Positions 1-9,618 of a stretch of DNA of 64,000 bases are shown one piece after another. The stretch spans positions 128,046 to 192,045 of the forward strand of contig CANQUX010000001.1 of NCBI GenBank assembly GCA_947627155.1, read 5' to 3'. How positions within the stretch are numbered: position 1 is the first letter of the stretch; each line of letters starts with the position of its first letter. The notes under the pieces were generated by a model. The model saw only the letters and a program-made list of their open reading frames with translations, was not told where the DNA came from and searched no databases. Source of the DNA: an uncultured Alphaproteobacteria bacterium (GTDB lineage: Bacteria; Pseudomonadota; Alphaproteobacteria; CAAHEQ01; UBA3637). The position numbers were made by a program, and so were the translations under genes.

Positions 1-2
1 AA

Positions 3-671
3 CGAACGCTTTTTGTTTTAATTTTATTCTCATTGTGCGGCATTATTTATGTTGCCGGGCGTGAGTTTACGTTATCTCCCGCCGAATTGTTTGAAACGGC
101 GCAAAAAGCGGAAAGTGCCGGTTTGTATAAAAAAGCGGAACACTATTATATGCTGGCAAATGAACGGGATAATAAAGACACGGCAAAATTGGCAGCTTAT
201 TATTTAGGACGCTTGTATAAAAAAGGCGGCGATTCTTTTCCGGTTGACGGAAAGAAAGCGGAAATGTTTTTAGAGCAGGCGGCCTTGCAAAATGTTCCGC
301 AAGCACAATATGAATTGGCTCTGATGTATGATATCGGTGATAAAATACCGGAAAATAGAGGAAAAGCGGTAAAATGGATGAATTTAGCGGCACAAAACGA
401 TTTACCCGAAGCCTTATACAGTTTGGGTGTGTGGGTTGAGCGCGGATATTTGGGTGAACCGAATATGGATAAAGTTCTCACACTGTATGAAACGGCCGCT
501 TCAAAAGGACATATCTTTGCCATGACAAGCTTAATTGCTTTATATAGCGGCGGTTTTCAAGGCGTTTCAAAAAATCAGGAACGCGCCGACTATTGGTTTC
601 AAGAATTAAAGAAAAAACAACAAATTTTAAATGCCGGAACAACCGGTCATCAAGAAAAGGAGAAAAAATGA
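3..671 (+). CDS. Sel1-repeat (TPR-like) protein, 5'-truncated
   Basis: The reading frame is open from the first bases of the window, so the start codon lies upstream; a TTG at 33 is only an internal codon. The visible N-terminus (LFVLILFSLCGIIYVAG) is hydrophobic and looks like a signal peptide or membrane anchor. It is followed by four Sel1-type repeats of about 35 residues, each with an A-x-x-x-L-x-x-x-Y core and ending in a K-A-x-x-W/F-x-x-x-A helix. Sel1 proteins are scaffolds for protein-protein contacts, often in the envelope; the partner cannot be read here. The stop codon overlaps the pepN start (ATGA), so the two are probably cotranscribed. Confidence 0.75.
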   Translation, partial: RTLFVLILFSLCGIIYVAGREFTLSPAELFETAQKAESAGLYKKAEHYYMLANERDNKDTAKLAAYYLGRLYKKGGDSFPVDGKKAEMFLEQAALQNVPQAQYELALMYDIGDKIPENRGKAVKWMNLAAQNDLPEALYSLGVWVERGYLGEPNMDKVLTLYETAASKGHIFAMTSLIALYSGGFQGVSKNQERADYWFQELKKKQQILNAGTTGHQEKEKK

Positions 672-3178
672 CATTAAAATATCGTAAAGATTATGTGGCA
701 CCGCACTATCGGTTACCCTTAACGGAATTGGATTTTACTTTAAATCCCACAAAAACACTGGTGAAAGCAAAACTGCATTTTGATGCGGTTGAAACGGATA
801 AGCCGTTGTTATTGAACGGGCAATATATGAGCCTGAAACAAATTATGATGAACGGCAAAAAATTAACTCCGAAGGATTATGATTTAACTCAAACGAGTTT
901 AACGCTGTATCCGAAAGAAGCATCCTTCGTCATTGAAACGGAAGTTGAAATTAACCCGCAGGATAATACGCGTTTGATGGGGCTTTATGTTTCAAACGGC
1001 ATTTTTTGCACCCAATGTGAGCCGGAAGGGTTTCGAAACATTACATATTATCCCGATCATTCCGATGTGCCGAGTAAATTTATCGTCACCATTCGTGCCG
1101 ACAGGAAAAAATATCCCGTCTTGCTTTCAAACGGCAATGTCGTTAAAGATGAAGGCAATGTAATTGTTTATGAAGATCCTTATAACAAACCGTGTTATTT
1201 ATTTGCCTTGGTTGCCGGTGATTTAGACAGCATTCATGATGTCTATGTCACACAATCAGGCAAAAAAGTTGATTTACGGCTTTATTGCGAACGCGGAAAA
1301 GCCGAACGGTTAACTTTTGCCCTTAATGCCTTAAAACGAGCCATGGCATGGGATGAAAAAGTTTTTCATTTGGAATACGATTTAAATCGATTCAGCATTG
1401 TTGCCGTTCCGCACTTTAATGCGGGCGCCATGGAAAACAAATCGTTAAATATTTTTAATGATGCGGCCTTATTGGCTTCTCCCGATACGGCTACCGATGC
1501 AACATATGAATATATTGAGCATGTTGTGGCGCATGAATATTTCCATAATTACAGCGGCGATCGTGTGACACTGCGCAGTTGGTTTGAACTTTCTTTAAAA
1601 GAAGGATTTACGGTGTTTCGTGATTCCGAATACGGCTATGATACCTTTTCAAAAGCCGTTAGTCGTATTGATGATGTTGCAACGCTTCGTGCCGTTCAAT
1701 TTCCGGAAGATGACGGTCCGCTTGCGCATCCGGTGCGTCCCGATTCCTATCATGAAATTGATAACTTCTATACCACAACCATTTATGAAAAAGGGGCCGA
1801 AGTTATTCGAATGCAAAAAGCCTTATTGGGCAAAAAAACTTTTATGAAAGGAGCGGCTCTTTACTTTAAGCGTCATGACGGGCAGGCCGTTACCATTGAT
1901 GACTTTGTCAAAGCCATGGAGGATGCTTCCGGTAAAGATTTAACGCAATTCAAATTATGGTATTCAACGGCGGGACGGCCGCGAATAAAAGTAAAAACCG
2001 CTTACAAAGACGGTATTTATACCGTTACGTTAACACAAAGTCATCCGAGAAAACGCAAGCCGTTCGTTATTCCGCTAGCATTCGGATTAGTCGGCAGAAG
2101 AGGGAAAAACTTTAAAAGAGGCGTTATTGCATTAAAGAAAACCTCTAAAACCTATCGTTTCAAAGTGCCTTATGAGCCGGCTTTATCACTCAATCGGTTC
2201 TTTACATCACCGGTTGATATCAATTATAAACCGACAAAAGCCATGCGTTTACGGTTAATGAAATATGACAGCGATTTATTTAATCGGTATGATGCCGGCC
2301 ATCAATACGCTTTGGATTCCTTGGTTCGTTTATATGAAAAAAATGCCACAAAACCGGATATGCAGGTCATTGAAGCATTAGGTTCATATTTAACGCAACC
2401 AAAATTGGATAAAGCCTTTATCGCTCGTGCGATTGTTCTGCCGAGTGAGGAAGAAATATTTGAAAAAGTGCGTGTTGCCGATATGAAACGAATTAAAGCC
2501 GTGCGCTTAATGATGCGGCGGGCTTTTGCCGAAAAATACAAAGATATCTTGTTAAAAATATATCATCAAAATCAAACAACGGGAGCTTATTCGCCGGATA
2601 ATCTTTCATTCGGGAAGAGGGCAATCAAAAACGTTGCTTTGGGTTATTTGGCATTGGTCGGATTTGAAGATTTGGTTCAAAAACAGTTTGATGAAGCCAA
2701 CAATTTAACCGACAGATTATCCGCTTTAAATATTTTGGTGAATAATGATTTATCCGGTGCCGATCAGGCGCTCGATGCGTTCTATCATCGTTATGAAAAT
2801 GATGATTTGGTTCTAAACAAATGGTTTGCAATTCAAGCGCGAAACGGTGCCAAAAATACACTGCCGATTGTGGAAAAATTGGTTCAACATAAAAAGTTTG
2901 ATATTCGCAATCCCAATAAAGTACGCGCTGTAATCGGTGCTTTCGGCGGAAATATGGAATCATTCCATACTGTAAAGGGCTATGAATTTTTTGTGCGGCA
3001 TGTGATGGAAATTGATAAAATCAATCCGCATTTGGCAGCACGTCTCTTTACGGCATTTGCCAAATATCGCAAATTTGATGAGGCCACCAAAGAAGCAGCC
3101 CGGCAGGTTTTGCGTCAAGTAGCAGCGGATATTTCATTATCAGATGTTTCAAGAGAAACCGTTGAACGAATGATTTAA
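668..3178 (+). CDS. pepN: Aminopeptidase N (M1 family zinc metallopeptidase)
   Basis: This 836-residue protein is full length for bacterial PepN, which removes N-terminal residues from peptides in the cytoplasm. The exopeptidase motif GAMENK is present near residue 255. The zinc site HEYFH follows about 40 residues later, with the third ligand in the downstream LKEGFTVF segment. The C-terminal half is the all-helical domain seen in E. coli-type PepN. The ATG at 668 was chosen because it has an AAGGAG ribosome-binding site and overlaps the stop of the preceding gene; the frame is open to 593 but without a ribosome-binding site. A strong terminator follows. Confidence 0.95.
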   Translation: MTLKYRKDYVAPHYRLPLTELDFTLNPTKTLVKAKLHFDAVETDKPLLLNGQYMSLKQIMMNGKKLTPKDYDLTQTSLTLYPKEASFVIETEVEINPQDNTRLMGLYVSNGIFCTQCEPEGFRNITYYPDHSDVPSKFIVTIRADRKKYPVLLSNGNVVKDEGNVIVYEDPYNKPCYLFALVAGDLDSIHDVYVTQSGKKVDLRLYCERGKAERLTFALNALKRAMAWDEKVFHLEYDLNRFSIVAVPHFNAGAMENKSLNIFNDAALLASPDTATDATYEYIEHVVAHEYFHNYSGDRVTLRSWFELSLKEGFTVFRDSEYGYDTFSKAVSRIDDVATLRAVQFPEDDGPLAHPVRPDSYHEIDNFYTTTIYEKGAEVIRMQKALLGKKTFMKGAALYFKRHDGQAVTIDDFVKAMEDASGKDLTQFKLWYSTAGRPRIKVKTAYKDGIYTVTLTQSHPRKRKPFVIPLAFGLVGRRGKNFKRGVIALKKTSKTYRFKVPYEPALSLNRFFTSPVDINYKPTKAMRLRLMKYDSDLFNRYDAGHQYALDSLVRLYEKNATKPDMQVIEALGSYLTQPKLDKAFIARAIVLPSEEEIFEKVRVADMKRIKAVRLMMRRAFAEKYKDILLKIYHQNQTTGAYSPDNLSFGKRAIKNVALGYLALVGFEDLVQKQFDEANNLTDRLSALNILVNNDLSGADQALDAFYHRYENDDLVLNKWFAIQARNGAKNTLPIVEKLVQHKKFDIRNPNKVRAVIGAFGGNMESFHTVKGYEFFVRHVMEIDKINPHLAARLFTAFAKYRKFDEATKEAARQVLRQVAADISLSDVSRETVERMI

Positions 3179-3191
3179 AAGTCCGTTAATC

Positions 3192-3232
3192 AAAAAAATC
3201 CTGATAGCGTCTTGTTATCAGGATTTTTTTTG
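3192..3232 (+). terminator. Rho-independent terminator after pepN
   Basis: The arms AATCCTGATA and TATCAGGATT form a stem with a short loop, followed by a run of eight T. It lies 14 bases after the pepN stop. Confidence 0.9.
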
Positions 3233-3996
3233 CTTCTTATAAGAAAAAGAGTAGGGCAATTTATCAAATTTTTGAAACAATTTGGCTGTAAAACGGTGCG
3301 GTCTGCAACAAAAAATCCTCTAAATGGCAATAAAATCAAGGCTTTTAGAGTATTATAGGTCAAATTTTGATTGATGAAAGATTATCAAAATATAAATGTG
3401 CAAGATATTTTTATCATTTTTCATCGAACAGGGAAGGTGCTTTTCATTTTTAAATTCGTTCTGCTTTAATATGTGGCTTATGAATACCGCAACCGGTAAA
3501 CATCTGAAATTTTATCAGCGCTTAAAAGTTATAAACAAAGTTATCCACAATTTATTTAATATATTGATTTTAAATTATTTTATTCGTTTTCTTGTATTAA
3601 TATTTGTCGCATAATTTATATTATGTATAGTTATATATTAAATTTAAAGCTTTTAAATAATTATTTATCAAATCACATGAAAAATTTTAAATTAAAAACT
3701 AAAATAACATATTGAAAAATATTAAAATTATTTCTAAAATAAAAATATATGGAATTTTATCTCAATCAATAAAATATTCTCAAAAAAACAATTTATTCGA
3801 CTCTTTATACCGATTTTAAGACAATTTTGTTTCAATGATAAAAGGGATTATTCGTTTATTTTTATTAAAAGCCTAAATTAAGTTGATTTCATTTCAATAA
3901 CAATGAATTATCAATCAGTTATTTTTGTTTTTACTCAAATGACGTAAAAATTCAGAAATTTTTTCTGTTTCCCTGCTCTCTCATCTTATAATAAAA
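3233..3996. other. AT-rich intergenic region without a convincing gene
   Basis: About 760 bases between convergent genes. The part after 3550 is almost entirely A and T. The only open frame of note (3396-3614) is AT-driven, lacks a good ribosome-binding site and resembles no family I know. The one specific signal is a DnaA-box pair at 3529-3550, listed separately. Confidence 0.6.
3529..3550 (+). promoter_or_regulatory. DnaA box pair beside an AT-rich stretch
   Basis: Positions 3541-3549 read TTATCCACA, a perfect DnaA box (TTATNCACA). Positions 3529-3537 read TTATAAACA, one mismatch from consensus, starting 12 bases earlier in the same orientation. About 400 bases of extreme A+T follow, as in a DNA-unwinding element. 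A small origin or a DnaA-titrating site is possible. The flanking genes converge here, which is not typical of a chromosomal origin. Confidence 0.4.
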
Positions 3997-4026
3997 AAGG
4001 CGGACAACTCATTTTTTGCCCGCCTT
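3997..4026 (-). terminator. Rho-independent terminator of the 4048-6528 ankyrin gene
   Basis: Read on the minus strand, AAGGCGG and CCGCCTT pair around a 16-base loop and are followed by TTTTTTATTAT. It sits about 22 bases past the stop codon. Confidence 0.8.
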
Positions 4027-4047
4027 ATCCGCCTTATGTAAAAAATA

Positions 4048-6528
4048 TTAACTATAACTATTTCCTTTATCGAAAACAGTAAGTTGAGTTAAACTACTTC
4101 GCTTTAAATCATTATTAAGCTCTAACATGCCATCGCTGTTAACGGTAAGTGAATCATAGCTGTTAGTAAGTGAAGCATCGCTGTTTTGGGTAAGCTTACC
4201 AGGCAAATTTGGCGCCGAAACGGAAGACTCTTTACCGGCCGCTTTCTCTTCTGGTTTTTCATCCTTTGGATCGTTTTGAGCCATCATTGATTTATTCTCA
4301 GGCGTTATTGGTGCCGATAATTCAACTTCTTCAAGCTTGACCGTAGACCCTGCAAGTGCTTTGGTATTATAACTCATTCCTTTGACACCGTTATTGGAAA
4401 TAAGCTGACCTTTATCCGAAATTTGTTGTTCAACACCCAATGTGGTTCGAGCAATACTTATCTCTTCTTCTTCGGTCAAAGGCTTTCCGTCGGAAATTCT
4501 TCTCACCACATCTCTATGATTACCGCCGACTTGTTCTTTGAAGCTTATTTTTTTACCTGTATTAGCATCTTTTACTTTTTCTTCCGGATGAGCTAAAGAA
4601 TTAGCTATACACATTTTATAAGCATAAATATCGGCATTGGATTGTCCGTTTTCACCCCTTGGCAAAAGACCTTTTTCTTCCATTTCCTTATAATTTTTTC
4701 TTAAATTATCAACGGTTTTAGCCATTTTAGGATCTTTTTTAACCAATCCGTCCAACCGTGTTTGAGCATGCACATAAGCTTCTGCTGAATAACCATGGAC
4801 CATAATTTCTTTCTTTTCCACCTCTTGGGCAGCAGCAAGTGCTCTGCGATTCTCTTCTTCTTTTTGCATAATACTTTCGCTCTGCCTTTTCGCTTCTTCC
4901 TGCTGCTCCTTTGCTGCATTCAGAGCCATAGCCTCTGCTGCAGAAGCTGCTATATCTGTTGTTGCACTCTCCAGATCTTTGGTAGCTTGTTCTTGAGTAG
5001 CAGCAAGCGCCTCCCCTGGCTGCTGATCCGGCAAATTCACATCCAAATTAACTGAATCCGGATTAGGCGTGGGGTTCAGTTCATTTTCAAATATATTTTC
5101 CTGTGCAAAGGCTTCCGCTTCATTTTCTCTCTTATGATCGAGATGCTTATTTTGCTCGTCAATTCCAAACGAATCGGCACCCTTATAAATATCGTTTTCG
5201 GAAAGCACTTGAAGAGCTATCCCTGATTGTCCTTCAACATAATTTTTTCTTTCGGTTTTAACAAATTCATCCATCATTTTCGGTTGAGTTTGCTTCATTT
5301 TCTTTAATGCCGCTATGTCTTCACGCATAGCAGCATCATTCACGCTTTCATTATAGAGATCTTGATACGTCATGTGAAAGCGATTTTGTATATGATAATC
5401 AACGCTTTGTCCATCGGAGTCTTGAGTCACTGATAAAAACGCGTGCTCATAATGATGATTGGTCACGCCTTCTTGAATACATTTTTTTGCAATTTCTTTA
5501 TTATCTGTCAGTAACAAACAGGATTTACCGTCATTATCTACTTTTCTAGGATCCCCGCCTAATGCCAACAATTGATTAAATTGATCGACATCGCCCTTTT
5601 CCGCGGCAATCATAAGCGGTGTGCGTCCGTTATTATCAGGCTCATTTATTTTCCATGTTCCCAAAGCAGATGAAGCCGCCGTATTACCGGAGCGTGCGGC
5701 CACATGGTCAGGCGTTTCACCGTTATTATTTTTAATACCGGCATCAACCCCCGCCTCTTTGGCAGCTAAAATCATTTCTTTATTGCCGCTTCCCGCAATT
5801 CGATGCAAAAGTGTATCGCCGCTTTTGGCGTCTTTGGCACTCAAATCAACGCCGGCTTCTTTTAACGCATTCAATTTTTGTTTAAAAACTTCCGGATCAT
5901 TTTCTTTTGCCAAATGATCAAAAAGATATCCTTCATTTAATGTTCCGGCTTTTACCATATTTTTTAAAGCATTCATACCGGCTTCTCTATGCTGTCCGGT
6001 TGCATTTGACATGGCATGTTCAATGGTGGCATCTAAGTTGGAAGCATGACCCTCTGCCCCATATTGTAACAGCATACTTCTTTTTTTGTCATCATCCTTT
6101 GTATTACCGGTAACCAAAGAAAGCGGTGTTTTGCCGTTATCATTTTCTTCATTAATATCTTTATATGCCTCTGTCTTCAACAAAGTAGAAACAATTTCAA
6201 CTGTTCCCGAATAAACACCCGTGTGCATAACCGTGTTTCCGCTCGCATCTTTGGCGCGCACATCGGCTCCGGCTCTAATAAATTCATCTACAATCTCTTT
6301 ATCTTGTGTCCAAATGGCTTTTTGAAGGGGCAGCTTCCCGTCTTTCCCGATAGAGTTGATTTCTGATTTATGCGCTTGCAAGTTTTTTTGCAAAAGCTCT
6401 CGGGCTTGACCCATATCGTATTCAGCTTGTGCTCTTAAAGTCTCATCATTATTCTTATCTGCTTCTTCCAATTGTTTTTTGGCTTGCAAATACCAATCAA
6501 GTGAAACATCAAATACATTACCGGCCAT
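4048..6528 (-). CDS. Large ankyrin-repeat protein with coiled-coil C-terminal half
   Basis: 826 residues with no signal peptide or membrane segment. Ankyrin repeats (pattern D-x-x-G-x-T-P-L-x-x-A, then a helix and G-A-D) run from about residue 60 to 165, 235 to 290 and 300 to 340. A region rich in A, E, Q and K at about 520-590 should form a coiled coil. The rest is low in hydrophobics and I recognise no catalytic domain. Such proteins in host-associated alphaproteobacteria are often secreted effectors, but that is inference. The ATG at 6528 follows a consensus AAGGAGG. The promoter upstream (6576-6604) has the same design as those of two pilin-like genes and one other ankyrin gene, so it is probably coregulated with them. 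Confidence 0.85.
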   Translation of the reverse strand: MAGNVFDVSLDWYLQAKKQLEEADKNNDETLRAQAEYDMGQARELLQKNLQAHKSEINSIGKDGKLPLQKAIWTQDKEIVDEFIRAGADVRAKDASGNTVMHTGVYSGTVEIVSTLLKTEAYKDINEENDNGKTPLSLVTGNTKDDDKKRSMLLQYGAEGHASNLDATIEHAMSNATGQHREAGMNALKNMVKAGTLNEGYLFDHLAKENDPEVFKQKLNALKEAGVDLSAKDAKSGDTLLHRIAGSGNKEMILAAKEAGVDAGIKNNNGETPDHVAARSGNTAASSALGTWKINEPDNNGRTPLMIAAEKGDVDQFNQLLALGGDPRKVDNDGKSCLLLTDNKEIAKKCIQEGVTNHHYEHAFLSVTQDSDGQSVDYHIQNRFHMTYQDLYNESVNDAAMREDIAALKKMKQTQPKMMDEFVKTERKNYVEGQSGIALQVLSENDIYKGADSFGIDEQNKHLDHKRENEAEAFAQENIFENELNPTPNPDSVNLDVNLPDQQPGEALAATQEQATKDLESATTDIAASAAEAMALNAAKEQQEEAKRQSESIMQKEEENRRALAAAQEVEKKEIMVHGYSAEAYVHAQTRLDGLVKKDPKMAKTVDNLRKNYKEMEEKGLLPRGENGQSNADIYAYKMCIANSLAHPEEKVKDANTGKKISFKEQVGGNHRDVVRRISDGKPLTEEEEISIARTTLGVEQQISDKGQLISNNGVKGMSYNTKALAGSTVKLEEVELSAPITPENKSMMAQNDPKDEKPEEKAAGKESSVSAPNLPGKLTQNSDASLTNSYDSLTVNSDGMLELNNDLKRSSLTQLTVFDKGNSYS

Positions 6529-6575
6529 TTTATCCTCCTTAAAAAATTGTTTGATTGAAACCCAACTTAAATACT

Positions 6576-6604
6576 ATTATATCATAAACGGCCGTTTAAT
6601 GCAA
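6576..6604 (-). promoter_or_regulatory. Promoter with palindromic operator in the spacer (ankyrin gene)
   Basis: On the minus strand: -35 TTGCAT, 17-base spacer, -10 TATAAT. The spacer holds the perfect palindrome TAAACGGCCGTTTA (6585-6598). The -35 and operator align base for base with the promoters at 18375, 20216 and 34961, which have AAAGGTACGTTT at the same place. A regulator bound there would cover the space between the polymerase contacts. Confidence 0.75.
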
Positions 6605-6689
6605 CAATAATTTTAAATATTTTTCAGGAAATATTTTATTGTGAAGCAATAAAGAAACAATTTAATAAAATCAATATATTATAAAATTA

Positions 6690-7421
6690 TTATTTTCCCC
6701 ATGACAGGTGCAATCTGGCATATTCTTTCCCTGCTCCATCGGAAATTGTGTGCCGTGTTTCATTTTCCGAAACAATTTGTGTGGCAATAATAACCTTATC
6801 GCCCCGTTTCGCCGGTTGACGATATTGAATACGCAACCGATGAAGAACTTTATTTTCAATAAAATCAACCGGAAGGGCATCAAATACCCATGTCGGATAA
6901 ACGGCATTGTTCACATGATGATTTAAATCAATATCATCCGTGCGAATAATCTCCTCCGTCTGAAAATCAATTCGTTCAATGCCGGGCAGCTTTTCAAACC
7001 GTGTCTCAACGGCGCGTTTTTCATTTAAGATACATTTTTCCAAATGTTTACCGACCGGTACCGGACGCATCCGCTCCAAATCAAGCAAAACCCATTGACT
7101 CGAAGCAGATATCATCACCTGTCCCGTTTTTAAATTTATCAATTCAAACTCACGATAAGCCGTTGCCGCATTCGTTTGTGAGGGCCATGTTTTTAATTGC
7201 ACTTTATCATTCCACCGCGGCAATAAAAAAAACTCAACATCATAGGCACCGCCGACCCACCCTAATTTATTTTGAATGCAATAGTGATATCCGACACCCA
7301 TCAAATCGGCGTGATTATCGGCAACATCTTGAAAAATATTAAATAAACTGCGCAATCTGAAATCAATGTTTTCATCGCACTCATAACTGGCAATTTCATA
7401 TTCTTTCACCAACTCATTCAT
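6690..7421 (-). CDS. Acyl-ACP thioesterase
   Basis: 243 residues matching the FatA/FatB-like acyl-ACP thioesterase family: two hot-dog domains, the second with the signature D-x-N-H-H-V-N-N near residue 170, which supplies Asn and His of the active site. The enzyme hydrolyses acyl-ACP to free fatty acid in the cytoplasm. The ATG at 7421 was preferred over a longer frame starting at 7454 because it has a GAGGA site and overlaps the malQ stop by 8 bases, pointing to translational coupling. It is the last gene of the glycogen operon; its metabolic link to glycogen is not obvious. Confidence 0.85.
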   Translation of the reverse strand: MNELVKEYEIASYECDENIDFRLRSLFNIFQDVADNHADLMGVGYHYCIQNKLGWVGGAYDVEFFLLPRWNDKVQLKTWPSQTNAATAYREFELINLKTGQVMISASSQWVLLDLERMRPVPVGKHLEKCILNEKRAVETRFEKLPGIERIDFQTEEIIRTDDIDLNHHVNNAVYPTWVFDALPVDFIENKVLHRLRIQYRQPAKRGDKVIIATQIVSENETRHTISDGAGKEYARLHLSWGK

Positions 7422-9618
7422 CAGAATATCCTCGTTTTTCTTTAATAATTTCAATAATTTTCTTTAAGCTTTCATTTTTTAAAAAATCTTCCGTCAAAAC
7501 AGGCAGTTTATATCGCCAATTCGGATATTCAAAACACGTTCCCGGCACATTTGTTTGCTCATCCTGATAAAAAACATCTTCCAAACGCACCATTAACAAC
7601 CGACTTTCACAATCGTTTAAATATCGATAAGTGTTTTCAATAAACCAGGACGGTGTTTCATCGGCCGTTACGGCTATTTTAATCGGTTCATCGGGCATGG
7701 GATATCCGGCTCTTTGAAATGTTGTCACAAACGCTCTTTTATCCGATAACCGTTCTTTCCGATGCAAATTATATTGTGCCGTCGTAACGGTTTTTAAACG
7801 TTTCGACAACGCTAAATCCAATCCCTTATAAAAAGCACTGTATGACGGCATATCATGCGTACCGGAAGCAATCAACGAGTAATAGGGAAAACAAGGCGGT
7901 GCTTGAAAAGAATCTCCTTGCCGGTGAAAATGAAGAATTTTAAACGAATAGGCCGAAGCCGCTGCCATTTTATCGGAAAATCCGCACGGCGCCGTTCCCA
8001 AATCTTCGGCAATAACCAAACATTTTGCCCGCACGCTTTCTAATGCAATAATACCCATCAATGTTTTAAACGGATATGTTAAATAAGCCCCGCCGGCATT
8101 TTTAACACGCAAATAGAGACGTTCCAACCCGAACGCGTGATCAATGCGCACAGCCCCTGCCCCGTGCATCATTTGCCGAATAACTTTTCGATAAGCCGAG
8201 AAGCCCGTTTGCTTTAATGCCAACGGATGAAAAGCCGCCAAGCCCCAATCCTGCCCCTTGCGGTTAAATGCATCGGGCGGCGCACCTGCCGATACCCCTT
8301 CGATAAACAAATTTTGATGTGCCCACACTTCCGCGCTGTTTTCACACACACCGACCGGCATATCGGTATATAACCCGATCGGCAACTGTTGTTTAATATG
8401 CTTCACAACCCCTTCATATTGCTCAAATGCCAGAAACTGTCGATATTTAATTGCATTTATCAAATCAGCATATTGGGTTTTAAAGTGTGCTATGGCACTG
8501 CTTAAAGGATTTTGAAACCCTTTTTCCCACGACCGCCAATATAATGATTTGTTTTCTTTCCCGAAAACAGAACGAATGGCTTGAAAAACGGCAAAGTTTT
8601 CAAGTTCTTCACCCTGCTCTTTACAAAACTTTTGAAATGCCGAATATCGTTTGGCGGGTTTTGTTGCCATAAAATGCCGATATAATTGATTGAGAAGGGA
8701 ATATTTTATTTCGGCAACTTCCTGATAATTCACTTCTTTTGTATCGCGCAACATCTGTAACTTTTTTTGAAAAGCCTTTGTGTTGATTTTTTTCTGTAAG
8801 ATCAAATGTGATTGCAACTTCGCAACATTTTCAATATCAATGTAAAGCGGATTGAGAAACAATCGAGAGGAAGCACTATACGGACTGGCATCTTGCGGCA
8901 TATCTTCAAAAAGCGCGCTGAGCGGATTGATACCGATTAAACTCGCATGCAGTTTTTGACCGATATCAGCCAAATTCCGTAAATCACCAAAATCACCGAT
9001 TCCGAAATTTTTGCGGCTTTTTAAAGCATATAATTGAACGGGGAAACCGTAAACATATTTATTTTCAGGTGTTTCCGGCGGTTGATAACAGGCAGAAGGC
9101 ACCACAAACAGGTGCATTTTCATTACTTTTTCATCGGGTAAAATAAAATGCATTTGATGATAACCCTCATCGGCATTTAAAAACAGGTAAACCCGCCGCT
9201 TTTGATAGCAAATACCGTCAATTTCTTTGTCAGCCAGAAACGGCATATCATGAAACCAAAAGGAGCCTTTATCAACGGTATTATCTTCCTTATGAAACTC
9301 AAAATGAATGCAGTTATGTTCAAATTTTTGAGGCAAAGCCATTTCAAAAACAAGCGGTTTTATTTCTTCCTTATATGCTGTATGCGTTGCCTCAACGCCA
9401 TTTAACCAAAATTGATTTTCAAGCTTTATCAGTGATTTTTCAACGGCTTTATCCGAATGTGCCGGATATCCCAAGCCCGCACAAATCACTTGTTTTGATT
9501 TTCTGTCAGCCCGATACGTTTTTTGGGTACCATAATCCGTAAACGATAAATAAATACCTAATTTTTCAGCTAATTCATTTAATTTTTCTTCATTAAAAGA
9601 CATTTGTAATCCGTTCAT
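7414..9618 (-). CDS. malQ: 4-alpha-glucanotransferase (amylomaltase, GH77)
   Basis: 734 residues, of the long E. coli MalQ type with an N-terminal extension before the GH77 barrel. GH77 motifs are visible: INPLSALF and DASPYS near the barrel start, a D-M-P-V-G-V segment, V-R-I-D-H with the nucleophile Asp, A-E-D-L-G with the acid/base Glu, and S-G-T-H-D-M-P with the third catalytic Asp. It transfers alpha-1,4-glucan segments and so recycles the short maltodextrins left by debranching. The ATG at 9618 was chosen because it overlaps the glgX stop as ATGA and has an AAAGGGA site; 9603 is an alternative. Confidence 0.93.
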   Translation of the reverse strand: MNGLQMSFNEEKLNELAEKLGIYLSFTDYGTQKTYRADRKSKQVICAGLGYPAHSDKAVEKSLIKLENQFWLNGVEATHTAYKEEIKPLVFEMALPQKFEHNCIHFEFHKEDNTVDKGSFWFHDMPFLADKEIDGICYQKRRVYLFLNADEGYHQMHFILPDEKVMKMHLFVVPSACYQPPETPENKYVYGFPVQLYALKSRKNFGIGDFGDLRNLADIGQKLHASLIGINPLSALFEDMPQDASPYSASSRLFLNPLYIDIENVAKLQSHLILQKKINTKAFQKKLQMLRDTKEVNYQEVAEIKYSLLNQLYRHFMATKPAKRYSAFQKFCKEQGEELENFAVFQAIRSVFGKENKSLYWRSWEKGFQNPLSSAIAHFKTQYADLINAIKYRQFLAFEQYEGVVKHIKQQLPIGLYTDMPVGVCENSAEVWAHQNLFIEGVSAGAPPDAFNRKGQDWGLAAFHPLALKQTGFSAYRKVIRQMMHGAGAVRIDHAFGLERLYLRVKNAGGAYLTYPFKTLMGIIALESVRAKCLVIAEDLGTAPCGFSDKMAAASAYSFKILHFHRQGDSFQAPPCFPYYSLIASGTHDMPSYSAFYKGLDLALSKRLKTVTTAQYNLHRKERLSDKRAFVTTFQRAGYPMPDEPIKIAVTADETPSWFIENTYRYLNDCESRLLMVRLEDVFYQDEQTNVPGTCFEYPNWRYKLPVLTEDFLKNESLKKIIEIIKEKRGYSDE

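Noticed and set aside
3396-3614. 72-codon frame in the AT-rich gap
   Set aside because: Poor start signal, composition like the surrounding noncoding DNA, no recognisable protein features.
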